A DNA stretch of 64,000 bases from Stieleria maiorica. Lineage in GTDB: Bacteria > Planctomycetota > Planctomycetia > Pirellulales > Pirellulaceae. The translations under genes were made by a program, and so were the position numbers. The notes below the pieces were generated by a model. The model was not told where the DNA came from. It ran no database searches and saw only the letters and a list, made by a program, of their open reading frames with translations. Below, one piece after another: positions 53,501 to 60,529 of the stretch; position 1 is the first letter of the stretch; each line of letters begins with the position of its first letter. The stretch covers positions 62,001 to 126,000 of the forward strand of contig NZ_CP036264.1 in the NCBI RefSeq assembly GCF_008035925.1. The letters are read 5' to 3'.

Positions 53501-54878
53501 GATTGAACTGTGCGGCGTCTGGCAACTTCGCAAACTGATCCCCACGTTGACGGAGCTTGCCGCCGACGAGCAACTCGATCCATCGACCCGCATCAAAGCC
53601 GTCAGCGCGCTGCGATCTTGCGGCGGCGACGCGGCAACGCGAGCGCTGCTGTCGCTGCTGAGCGATGAAGCGACGTTCGAATTCAAAGCGTCGTTGGTTG
53701 CGGCGCTGGCCGGGACGGACGGCGCACAAGCCGTCCGGCCGTTTTATGACACGCTGGCTGGCGTTGAAGACGAGGCATCGGCGCTCGCCTTGTGGCGCGC
53801 GATGTTGTCGGCCAAAGACGGCGAAGCGTTGCTGGTCGGTTCGTTGCCGGCCGATGGTGTCTCCGAAGTCGCCGCCCGCGCCGGCGTCCGCGCCGCCCGA
53901 GAAGGCGGTCGCAACGCCCAAGCCTTGGTCGATGCGTTGATGCCGATGAGCGGATTGACGATGACCGCCGACAAGTGGACGCCCGAGCGGAGTGCCGAAT
54001 TACGATCGCTGGTGGCAGCCAAAGGTGACCCGGCACGCGGCGAGATGATTTATCGCCGCAGCAGCCTGCAGTGCGCCAGCTGTCATGCGATCGGTGGTGT
54101 GGGCGGAAAGGTCGGTCCCGACATGACCAGCTTGGGTGCCAGCGCGCCGGTCGACTACATCATCGAATCGATGTTTGATCCCAATGCCAAGATCAAAGAG
54201 AACTACCATGCGGTGACCGTGCTGACCGAAGAAGGTCAGGTTTATTCCGGGATCGAATCGGGCAGCACGGACGAGGAAATGGTGCTGCGTGATGCGACCA
54301 ACAAACTGGTCCGGATTCCCGAAGCGGAAATCCTGCAGGTCAAACCCGGCAAGTCGTTGATGCCCGCCGGGTTGCTTGATCGCGTGTCGCAACAAGATCA
54401 ACTGGATTTGATCCGCTTTCTGACCATGCTGGGAAAACCGGGCGAGTACGACGCCAGCCGACAGACGGTCGCGCGGGTGTTGGAGGTGTTCGCCGGGTCA
54501 CACCGGATTGAACAGGAGGGCAACCAGGGGATCGTGTCCGGGGAGCGGACCGAGGGTTGGAAACCGCTGCAAGCGCGGGTCAGCGGAAAGATCGAAAAGG
54601 CGACGTTGGAAGCCATGACCGCCCAGCCCCGGCACACGTCGCTGGTCAACATTTACCTGCGGACGCAAGTCGAAGTCGGCTCGGACACGGCCGCCGAGTT
54701 CTCGATCGACAACATCGACCGCGCCAACGTCTGGGTGGACGGACAAGCGGCCGGGACGATCGACGATCCGATCAAGCTGTCCCCAGGCAAACACACCGTG
54801 CTGTTCCAAATCGACGGCCGAGGCCTGCCCGAATCGATCACGATCCGCAGCGAGCAAGTGACGTTCATCAGCGAGTGA
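50538..54878 (+). CDS. PVC-type SGNH/beta-propeller/HEAT/cytochrome c protein
   Basis: 1446 residues, exported by a signal peptide (FQILFLSLAVIMAGTTARA). Order: SGNH-like N-terminus (30-270), where the nucleophile motif reads IGDGL not GDSL, so no serine esterase activity is expected (NLGWNGDT and DPVHLNGEGY are kept); a six-bladed glucose-dehydrogenase-like propeller (about 330-690: GRLWIASSEAYP, GPDGALYIADW); HEAT-like helical repeats (720-1160); a cytochrome c domain with CASCHAIGGVGGKVGPDM (near 1180); and a C-terminal beta sandwich. Such proteins are characteristic of planctomycetes and verrucomicrobia and presumed periplasmic sugar or polysaccharide dehydrogenases. Substrate and partners unknown. 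Start 50538 keeps the signal peptide; a start at 50493 is open but adds unlikely residues. Confidence 0.9.
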   Translation: MISSGPRLLSLSAPLFQILFLSLAVIMAGTTARAADPLQLRDGDRVVLIGDGLIEQEQYFGWIELMMTTAFPDADVTYRNLGWNGDTPAGDSREGLSLVQAGHEPAGEGWRQLEKQLELTRPTVAVVGYGMANALETSTNTTDAAKVQSIVKFTEDLQRLADRIKQINPDCRFVFLSPISPVGPSVLTPEMVKAYGELIAQVCDKTGGHFVDLTRVADSTNERKDPVHLNGEGYKAAAVAIGASLGIDRGAWKDSPQTESLRRVILEKNRLWFHRSRPANMAYVFGFRKHEQGQNAVEIPQFDPLIEQEEAKIASLRQLNADDARDAATRLESKYAEFTPQPTPDFVVADGLEVSLWAENPMLNKPIHMNFDPQGRLWIASSEAYPMIEVGQAMPDKVLVLEDSNHDGTADKSTVFADGLLIPTGIAPGDGGVYVAQSTDLLFLEDTDGDGKSDRRERVLSGFGTEDTHHNLHTLLFGPDGRLYMNQSVYTRTDAETPHGVVRLKAGGGFRFDTKHRRMDVFFRGLWNPWGHQFDALGHSFMTDGAGFAGIAYVFPGARFNPTPGTRQQLDLISPGNYPKFCGGEIVYGESFPADWQGSLVTCDFRANRVTRFSLSQTDSGFVTTQEADLIRTTASTFRPIDIKQGPDGALYIADWSNPIINHGEVDFRDPRRDRWHGRIWRVTAKDRPLHKPVDLTVQKTETLIDHLYSGDRYLADQSRRVLIERGDHTATKLDRVWSSAKAPADRLAAARLSAAVGMPNSAWLQALLDDSAGDVRAAATRILADWSDPTDPTASIQREQALAWFADRIADQHPRARLEAIRGLAKLGGVDAIRLSLRALDQPTDRFLQHALFLNVDENTDALIKDLRDPVWSTAENQKQLEFVLTSVQPAQATEFLAGYLANNGLPRDGSGPWIGLIAKAGSGKELAILYQHAIGGKLDPAATAEALTALQNAKRLRRLAPKPNGQPAEDLKPLLSSSDSAVQAAAIELCGVWQLRKLIPTLTELAADEQLDPSTRIKAVSALRSCGGDAATRALLSLLSDEATFEFKASLVAALAGTDGAQAVRPFYDTLAGVEDEASALALWRAMLSAKDGEALLVGSLPADGVSEVAARAGVRAAREGGRNAQALVDALMPMSGLTMTADKWTPERSAELRSLVAAKGDPARGEMIYRRSSLQCASCHAIGGVGGKVGPDMTSLGASAPVDYIIESMFDPNAKIKENYHAVTVLTEEGQVYSGIESGSTDEEMVLRDATNKLVRIPEAEILQVKPGKSLMPAGLLDRVSQQDQLDLIRFLTMLGKPGEYDASRQTVARVLEVFAGSHRIEQEGNQGIVSGERTEGWKPLQARVSGKIEKATLEAMTAQPRHTSLVNIYLRTQVEVGSDTAAEFSIDNIDRANVWVDGQAAGTIDDPIKLSPGKHTVLFQIDGRGLPESITIRSEQVTFISE

Positions 54879-54880
54879 TG

Positions 54881-55027
54881 TGCATGGCCGTTGGCCAATT
54901 AATTCACCACCGCGCCGGGTTCCTGGGGCGATGCTCCAGGCTATGGGTATGCATGGCCGTTGGTGTGCGCGCCTCTCTCTCGCTGCGTCGCAGCGAATAG
55001 GAATCGCCTAAAGGCTAGACACCAACG
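54881..55027. repeat. Direct repeat and family E element
   Basis: TGCATGGCCGTTGG occurs at 54881-54894 and again at 54950-54963, separated by a CCTGG/CCAGG hairpin. Family E follows at 54982-55027. It lies after the PVC protein gene and before the RF-like gene. Confidence 0.7.
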
Positions 55028-55087
55028 GGCGCGTGAATTCTCTATACTGGTCGGGCTCTCGTTTTTGCCTCCTTCATCGACCTTGTG

Positions 55088-55675
55088 ATGTCATCCAAAC
55101 CCACCGCGATCGTCCCTGATGCGACTTCGCGGATGGAGTGCCGGGTGGTCGATCCGCCGCATCCGGCGGTGGTCGACGGCGGTCGGTTGCTGGCGGGCTG
55201 TGAGCTGCGCACGCAGCGGCGGAGCGGTCCGGGCGGTCAGCACCGAAACAAAACCAGTTCCGGCGCGTTCCTGACCCACCGGGCGACGGGAATCGTCGGC
55301 GAAGCGACCGAGCGGCGTAGCCAGGCACAAAACCGTGACGTGGCGCTGATGCGATTGCGTTACCTGTTGGCGATCGAGATTCGCACGCCCAGCCCGCTCG
55401 ATCCGACCGCCTGGACAGCCAACCCGGAGGAGGATGCGATCCGCCGCCGCTACGCGAACCATTCGCTGCGACTGAATGACGCCAACGACGACAAGCCGGC
55501 CGTGTTGGCGTTGGTGCTGAATGATCTGTGGGTGGCCGGGGGACAGCCCAGTTTGCTCGCGCCGTCGTGGTCGGTGTCGACCAGCAAGATCGTTTCGCTG
55601 ATCCGGTCTTACGGCCCGGCACTTGCCTGGGTCAACCGAGTTCGCAGCCATCATCAACGGTTACCGCTGCACTGA
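55088..55675 (+). CDS. Peptide-chain release-factor-like protein (GGQ domain, ArfB/PrfH-type)
   Basis: 195 residues. The catalytic GGQ motif is complete: SGPGGQHRNKTSSGAFLTHR, with the downstream RRSQAQNRDVALMRL of class I release factors. The anticodon/stop-recognition domain of RF1/RF2 is absent, so it belongs with the codon-independent peptidyl-tRNA hydrolases such as ArfB and PrfH, which rescue stalled ribosomes. The last 85 residues differ from ArfB and hold no basic tail of the usual kind. ATG 55088 is chosen; GTG 55085 is also in frame. Its TGA overlaps the ATG of the FMN/4Fe-4S gene by 1 nt, so translation is coupled. Confidence 0.8.
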   Translation: MSSKPTAIVPDATSRMECRVVDPPHPAVVDGGRLLAGCELRTQRRSGPGGQHRNKTSSGAFLTHRATGIVGEATERRSQAQNRDVALMRLRYLLAIEIRTPSPLDPTAWTANPEEDAIRRRYANHSLRLNDANDDKPAVLALVLNDLWVAGGQPSLLAPSWSVSTSKIVSLIRSYGPALAWVNRVRSHHQRLPLH

Positions 55676-57432
55676 TGAATCGCCAAGGGTCCTTTCGCGC
55701 CACCGTTGTGCACAGTGTTCGCGCTTGTGTCGTCGCCGCGCTGTTGCTGATGATCCCGTCGCCGCGCCGCGACATGCCACCGCCGACCGAAGCCACACCA
55801 TCGCCGAGTGTGGATGTGATCCGGCCGTTTCTGCCGACGGCAAGTGTTGTCGACGGCGACAAGGATGCCAACGGATTTTGGACCGTCCGCGATGCCGATG
55901 GTGCCGTGATCGGGCGTGTCGCCAGGACCTTACCCGAAGCGTCCCAGATCATCGGCTACCGCGGACCCAGCGAAGCGATGATCGTCGTCGATGGGGATTT
56001 GAACTTGATTGCTGTCGATCTGATCAGCAGTGCGGACACCGAAGAACACGTCACTGCGGTCGAGAACGACGCCGAGTTCTTTCGACAGTTCCTCGACTGG
56101 ACCTGGGCGGGTCCACCGCCGGGGAAAAAGGTCGATGCCGTCTCCGGTGCAACGCTGACATCACTGGCCCTGGCCAAGGGGGTGCTCCGCCGGATCGGCG
56201 GTGACGTGTCTTCGTTGGTGTTCCCCGAGCAGCTGACCATCGAGGAGTTGCAAGGCTGGTTTGCGGAAACGTCATCCAGTCGCACCGAAGCGGATGTTGT
56301 GATCGCCCTGGATGCAAACGGCGACGAACTCGGCCGACTGATTCGCACCGGGCCGCTTTCTGATTCGATCATCGGTTACCAAGGGCCGACGGAATTGTTG
56401 ATCAATGTCGAACCGGGCGATCCGATCGAGGGCACCGAGACACGACCGTTGATCGTGGCCGACATCAAGCTACGGTCCTCGTTCGACAACCAGCCCTACG
56501 TCCGCTACTGCAAGACCGAGTACGGTTTCTGGGCCCTCTTTGAGGGCAAGACGGTCGCCGAATTAGCGGCGATGGATTTGCAAGAAGAACGGGTTGAGGG
56601 TGTTTCCGGTGCGACGATGACTAGCATGGCGATCGCCGAAACCCTGGTCGCCTCGGCCGATCGATTTCACGCGAGACAACAACGGCGGGCCGAATCGGAT
56701 GCCAAAAGGCAATCTATTTGGAATCGATCGGCCGAATGGCTCTCCGGCGGCGGGGAGATTCGAATCACGGCGGCGGATGTCGGTTGCGTGATCGTGTTGT
56801 GCTTGATCCCGCTGTTTCGAATGCGTGGCTGGTTTCGCGGGTCTCGGATCCGCAAGGCTTGGTTGTTGGCCGTGATCGCAGTGATCGGACTGTGGTCGGG
56901 AAATCTGATTTCGTTGGCCCTGATCAGCGGTTGGAGCGGTGGAGGGATTGCTTGGCGATTGGCACCCGCACTGGCGGCGATTGCGGTCGTGGCGTTTGTC
57001 GCGCCGGTCGGTTGGAAGTCCAATCCCTACTGCAACCACCTTTGCCCGCACGGGGCGCTCCAGCAATTGATCCGGCCGCACCACCGGAGCAAACGATTTT
57101 GGAAACCGCCGGCCGCACTGCTGGCCGTGTTGAAATACATCCCGGGGACGATGCTGGTCGTGGCGTACCTCACGCTGCTGCGTTTCCCCGCGGTCGACTT
57201 GTCGTCGTGGGAGCCCTTCCACGCCTATCTTTACACGATCGCGCCTTGGACGGCGCTGGTCTTGGCCGGTTTGACGCTGTTGTTGTCGGCGCTGGTGCCG
57301 ATGGGATATTGCCGACTGGGCTGCCCCACGGGGCGATTGCTCGATTACCTGCGCCGCAGTGCCGGCAGCGATCGGTTGCAGATCGCCGATGGTGTCGCGA
57401 TCGGGTTGTTGATTGTCGCAATCCTAGTGTGA
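55675..57432 (+). CDS. NosR/RnfG-like FMN-binding protein with 4Fe-4S membrane domain
   Basis: 585 residues. A signal/anchor segment (ACVVAALLLMIP) precedes two FMN-binding domains (about 40-185 and 190-330); each ends in a motif that can carry covalent FMN on Thr: DAVSGATLTS and GVSGATMTS. Then come five to six membrane helices and two cysteine groups, CNHLCPHGALQQL and GYCRLGCPTGRLL, typical of polyferredoxin-like membrane proteins of the NosR/CcoG kind. It would carry electrons across the inner membrane. No nitrous oxide reductase or Rnf genes are nearby, so the partner is unknown. The ATG at 55675 shares a base with the previous stop. Confidence 0.82.
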   Translation: MNRQGSFRATVVHSVRACVVAALLLMIPSPRRDMPPPTEATPSPSVDVIRPFLPTASVVDGDKDANGFWTVRDADGAVIGRVARTLPEASQIIGYRGPSEAMIVVDGDLNLIAVDLISSADTEEHVTAVENDAEFFRQFLDWTWAGPPPGKKVDAVSGATLTSLALAKGVLRRIGGDVSSLVFPEQLTIEELQGWFAETSSSRTEADVVIALDANGDELGRLIRTGPLSDSIIGYQGPTELLINVEPGDPIEGTETRPLIVADIKLRSSFDNQPYVRYCKTEYGFWALFEGKTVAELAAMDLQEERVEGVSGATMTSMAIAETLVASADRFHARQQRRAESDAKRQSIWNRSAEWLSGGGEIRITAADVGCVIVLCLIPLFRMRGWFRGSRIRKAWLLAVIAVIGLWSGNLISLALISGWSGGGIAWRLAPALAAIAVVAFVAPVGWKSNPYCNHLCPHGALQQLIRPHHRSKRFWKPPAALLAVLKYIPGTMLVVAYLTLLRFPAVDLSSWEPFHAYLYTIAPWTALVLAGLTLLLSALVPMGYCRLGCPTGRLLDYLRRSAGSDRLQIADGVAIGLLIVAILV

Positions 57433-57469
57433 TACGGATCCGGCAACCGCTGCTGTTTCGCCTTGAGGC

Positions 57470-57712
57470 GATTCTCGGGTCGTCGCCCGTGGGGCTCGGC
57501 GCGACGACCTAAAAAGGACGTCGTACATCAAGCCGCAGACCGATTTCAGATTGTACGATGACCCTTCCGGGCCGTCGCCCGTGGGGCTCGGCGCGACGAC
57601 CTAGAAAGGACGTCGTACATTAGCCGCAGACCGATTTCAGATTGTACGATGGCCCTTCCGGGCCGTCGCCCGAGGGGAGTAGCGCGACGACCACGAAAGG
57701 ACGTCGTCCAAC
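57470..57712. repeat. Three tandem family A elements
   Basis: Three family A copies in tandem with a period of 91-92 bp; the unit includes the linker GCCGCAGACCGATTTCAGAT (57532 and 57623). The third copy has a decayed end. This is the largest intergenic repeat cluster in the window (gap 57433-57760). Confidence 0.82.
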
Positions 57713-57760
57713 CAGCCCTTGCGTCTGACCTTGTTGGCCGTCCAATGTTAGACTGCCGCG

Positions 57761-58885
57761 ATGAGTTCGTTCCAACAAACCTGCCCGTCATGCAGCGCGT
57801 CGCTGGAGTTGCCGATCGAAGCCGACGGCAAGGCGGCGGTCTGTCCGGCCTGCCAATCCCAATTCACCGCCACGGCACCCTCGGCCGCCAAACTGGATGC
57901 GGTCGCGGCGCCTGAGCCTGTGCCGCAAACCACTCCCGCAGCGAGTTATCAAACAATCACGATCGAACGCATCTGGACGGACACACAGTCGGTGCTTTCG
58001 GAGAGACGTCGTCCGCTATTCGTGCCGTTTCTGATTCCGTCGGTCCTGGTGTTGTTGGGATTGGTCGTTCCGCTGGCGCACCTGAATGATTTGGCCATCA
58101 CGAACCGGCCGCTGGCATTAAGGTGGCTCGCCATCGGATCGCCTTGGTTTTTGCTGTTGATCGTCTATTCGGTCTGGTTTGCGCTGAACCTGGCGGTGGA
58201 CGTTTGTGACGCCGAGCCGGATGAGAACGGTGAAGTGCCTCCACGGACTCGCTCGTGGTTCGTTCCAAGCGTTGCCGTGTCGGGGGCGCTCTTGATCACG
58301 TTGGCGACCGGCATGTTATTTGTTGCGGTGATCCTCGGTGTGGCGATCGTGATGATCAATGCGGCCAGCGGCGTTCAGGCGACGGAGATCCGTCTGTTGA
58401 CGACAATCGGCGTGTTTCTGGCAAGTGCTTTGGCACTGACGTTCACGGCGATGCGGCTGTGGCCCGTCGTGCCGCTGGCGATGGACGGTCGATGCGGGGG
58501 AGCGGTCATTCGCGAGTCGATCGAGATGACTCGGGTAAATCCGATGACGTCGTTCTTCCTGGTCGTGGTGATGTTTGTTGCCCTGGGAGTCGGGTTCAGC
58601 CTGTTCGGGCTGGGGTTGCCGCTGGCGATGCCGTTTGTCTCCCTGGTCTGCGTGATCGCGTTTCGATCGATCGCCGGGCGTCGGATCCCGGCACTCGGCG
58701 GTGAGGGGCAGTCGCGGAAGCCGCCAAGACTTTCGCGATTCGCCGAGGCGGGCCGAAACGCTTGGCGAGTTCCGCTACCTCAACCACAAAACTCCTTGAC
58801 ACCGCCTCCGGATCGGTGTACCATGACACGGGTACACCGAAGGCCGCTTTCACATGGGGATGGCTTGGATGTTCTTTTCGATTGA
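57761..58885 (+). CDS. Zinc-ribbon membrane protein
   Basis: 374 residues. An N-terminal zinc ribbon (Cys8, Cys11, Cys28, Cys31: TCPSC...VCPAC) is followed by five to six hydrophobic segments (FLIPSVLVLLGLVVPLA, FLLLIVYSVWFALNLAV, GALLITLATGMLFVAVILG, FLASALALTFTAMRLW, SFFLVVVMFVALGVGFSLFG). It resembles the small zinc-ribbon/DUF-type membrane proteins of planctomycetes; role unknown. The last 65 residues (from about 310) are basic, not membrane-like, and are encoded by a family H repeat and by the GntR promoter, so the C-terminus may be an accidental extension. The stop overlaps the start of the GntR gene by 32 bp. Confidence 0.7.
   Translation: MSSFQQTCPSCSASLELPIEADGKAAVCPACQSQFTATAPSAAKLDAVAAPEPVPQTTPAASYQTITIERIWTDTQSVLSERRRPLFVPFLIPSVLVLLGLVVPLAHLNDLAITNRPLALRWLAIGSPWFLLLIVYSVWFALNLAVDVCDAEPDENGEVPPRTRSWFVPSVAVSGALLITLATGMLFVAVILGVAIVMINAASGVQATEIRLLTTIGVFLASALALTFTAMRLWPVVPLAMDGRCGGAVIRESIEMTRVNPMTSFFLVVVMFVALGVGFSLFGLGLPLAMPFVSLVCVIAFRSIAGRRIPALGGEGQSRKPPRLSRFAEAGRNAWRVPLPQPQNSLTPPPDRCTMTRVHRRPLSHGDGLDVLFD
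58711..58778 (+). repeat. Family H repeat within the 3' end of a gene
   Basis: GTCGCGGAAGCCGCCAAGAC plus a T-rich block and an inverted end (GGCGAGTTCCGCTAC). It lies inside the coding frame of the zinc-ribbon membrane protein. Confidence 0.6.
58796..58838 (+). promoter_or_regulatory. Promoter and operator of the GntR-ABC operon
   Basis: TTGACA (58796-58801), a 17-bp spacer and TACCAT (58819-58824) form a strong sigma-70-type promoter. The perfect inverted repeat GGTGTACC (58815-58822) and GGTACACC (58831-58838), 8 bp apart, overlaps the -10 and the expected start site. This is the arrangement expected for repression by the YtrA-type GntR protein made from this transcript. Confidence 0.8.
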
Positions 58886-59291
58886 CGCCGATGGCGATAT
58901 TCCGATCTACGAACAAATCGTTCGTCAGGTCAAACTGGCCGTGGCCGACGGAATCTTGGTCGGCGGCCAGATGGTCCCCAGCGTTCGCCAGCTGGCCAGC
59001 GATTTGGCGATCAATTCCAACACGATCGCGCGAGCGTATCAGGAATTGCAGTCCGATCACGTGCTGGAGCCGCTGCGGGGACGCGGCATGGTAGTGCGTC
59101 GCGATGCGATGAAGCGTTGCACCAAGGCGCGAAATTCTTTGGTCGCCGAAAGTGTTCGGCGGGCGCTGGCCGACGCTCTGGCCGGTGGCATGACGACCAC
59201 GGAACTGCGTGAATTGTTTGAAACGGAACTGGATCGACAGTCCGCGATCATTGAAAAAGCGAAATACGTCTCCGGCAACGGCAACGCCTGA
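58854..59291 (+). CDS. GntR-family regulator, YtrA subfamily
   Basis: 145 residues: a GntR winged helix (IPIYEQIVRQVKLAVADGIL, PSVRQLASDLAINSNTIARA, YQELQSDHVLEPLRGRGMVV) and a short 60-residue C-terminal helix pair, the YtrA layout that carries no large ligand domain. YtrA-type repressors control ABC exporter operons, often responding to cell-wall-active antibiotics. The inverted repeat at 58815-58838 is the likely operator. ATG 58869 (MFFSIDADGD) with GGGGA upstream is an equally good start. The ABC ATPase gene follows 38 bp on, on the same transcript. Confidence 0.9.
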   Translation: MGMAWMFFSIDADGDIPIYEQIVRQVKLAVADGILVGGQMVPSVRQLASDLAINSNTIARAYQELQSDHVLEPLRGRGMVVRRDAMKRCTKARNSLVAESVRRALADALAGGMTTTELRELFETELDRQSAIIEKAKYVSGNGNA

Positions 59292-59329
59292 CTCTTCTCC
59301 ACTTGTCTTCTATCGGGAAGCATTCTGAC

Positions 59330-60274
59330 ATGAACGCAGTCATCTCTTTACAAAACATCAGCAAATCGTTCGGTCGCAATCGGGCGCTCGTCGACGTCAG
59401 TTTGGAGATCCCCAAGGGCGTCGTCTTTGCATTGCTCGGTGAAAACGGCGCCGGCAAAACGACGATGATTCGGATCTTGACCGGATCGTTAAAGCCCGAC
59501 AGCGGATCGGCGTCGGTGTTGGGAATGTCGTGTTTGAAAGACGGCCAGAAGATCCGCCAACAAACCGGTTACGTCTCCGACGCGCCGGCGATGTATGAAT
59601 GGATGACGGCCGATGAGATCGGGTGGTTCACGTCGGCGTTTTACGACGACGAGTTTCCGACGCGTTATGCGGAAACGCTGATGGGATTTGATGTGCCGCC
59701 GGGCGTCAAGTTGAAAAACATGAGCAAGGGCCAGCGCGCAAAAGTCGCACTCGCGCTGGCGACGTCTCACGATCCGGAGTTGTTGATCCTGGATGAACCG
59801 ACCAGCGGGCTCGACCCGATGGTTCGTCGTCAGTTTTTGGAATCGATGGTTGATCGGGCATCGTTGGGCCGCACGGTGCTGCTTTCCAGTCACCAGATCA
59901 ACGAGGTCGAACGGGTGGCGGACTGGATCGGCATCCTGCATCAAGGCGATTTGAAACTTGTTCAGCCGCTGGAGGCGCTGCGTGATTCGACGCGTGTCGT
60001 CACCGCAACGTTGGAACACGGTGATGCCGCCGTCGTGATGCCGCGCGGCGAAGTTTTAACCGAAGCGAGAAACGGGCGGCAGATGCGCTGGGTCGTCCGC
60101 GACTTGGCCGACGACTGGCGCAGCGACTACGGCGACGATTCCGGCGTGATCAAAGTCGACGAGGAGACGCCGACGTTAGAAGAGGTTTTTGTGGCGGTCT
60201 GCGACACCAACGCGGTCCGGCCGACGCAGCAGCGAGAAACGACCAACCCCGAGCCGGGCGTGCCGGCGGTGTAA
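59330..60274 (+). CDS. ABC transporter ATP-binding protein
   Basis: 314 residues. Walker A GENGAGKTT, signature MSKGQRAKVA (variant of LSGGQ), Walker B LLILDEPTSGLDP and H-loop LLSSHQINEVE are intact. A C-terminal extension of about 90 residues follows. This is the CcmA/YtrB type of ATPase for an exporter with separate membrane subunits. The permease genes lie downstream after a 119-bp repeat. ATG 59330 (MNAVISLQNISK) has GGGAAG upstream; 59303 is also in frame. Confidence 0.93.
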   Translation: MNAVISLQNISKSFGRNRALVDVSLEIPKGVVFALLGENGAGKTTMIRILTGSLKPDSGSASVLGMSCLKDGQKIRQQTGYVSDAPAMYEWMTADEIGWFTSAFYDDEFPTRYAETLMGFDVPPGVKLKNMSKGQRAKVALALATSHDPELLILDEPTSGLDPMVRRQFLESMVDRASLGRTVLLSSHQINEVERVADWIGILHQGDLKLVQPLEALRDSTRVVTATLEHGDAAVVMPRGEVLTEARNGRQMRWVVRDLADDWRSDYGDDSGVIKVDEETPTLEEVFVAVCDTNAVRPTQQRETTNPEPGVPAV

Positions 60275-60356
60275 CGGCGTGTTGATTGAATCTGATCAAA
60301 CGTGGGAATAGCCGTTTCGCGCGAGCGTACGGTCCTGAAACGTCAAGAACACATAC

Positions 60357-60475
60357 CTCGTTCCAAGGCTCCGCCTTGGAACGCACTGCAGGTGTGGCTC
60401 CCGCCACACCTACCGCGTGCAACCCGAGGCGGAGCCTCTAGAAACTTCCGTTCCCAGGCGGAGCCCGGGAACGAG
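60357..60475. repeat. Intergenic repeat, family F, within the ABC operon
   Basis: A 119-bp element with perfect 8-bp inverted ends CTCGTTCC and GGAACGAG. Its interior contains GTTCCAAGGC-TCC-GCCTTGGAAC and GGTGTGGC-TCCC-GCCACACC hairpins. It sits between the ATPase and permease genes, so it is transcribed as part of the operon. Confidence 0.75.
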
Positions 60476-60529
60476 ACCTCAACGCCTATGCCCGAGCCAT
60501 TCGAACCATCGCCTACTTGGAACCGATCG

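Noticed and set aside
52821-53921. A 366-codon open frame on the minus strand opposite the PVC protein gene
   Set aside because: Antisense to the HEAT-like part of a long gene with several recognised domains; no similarity seen.
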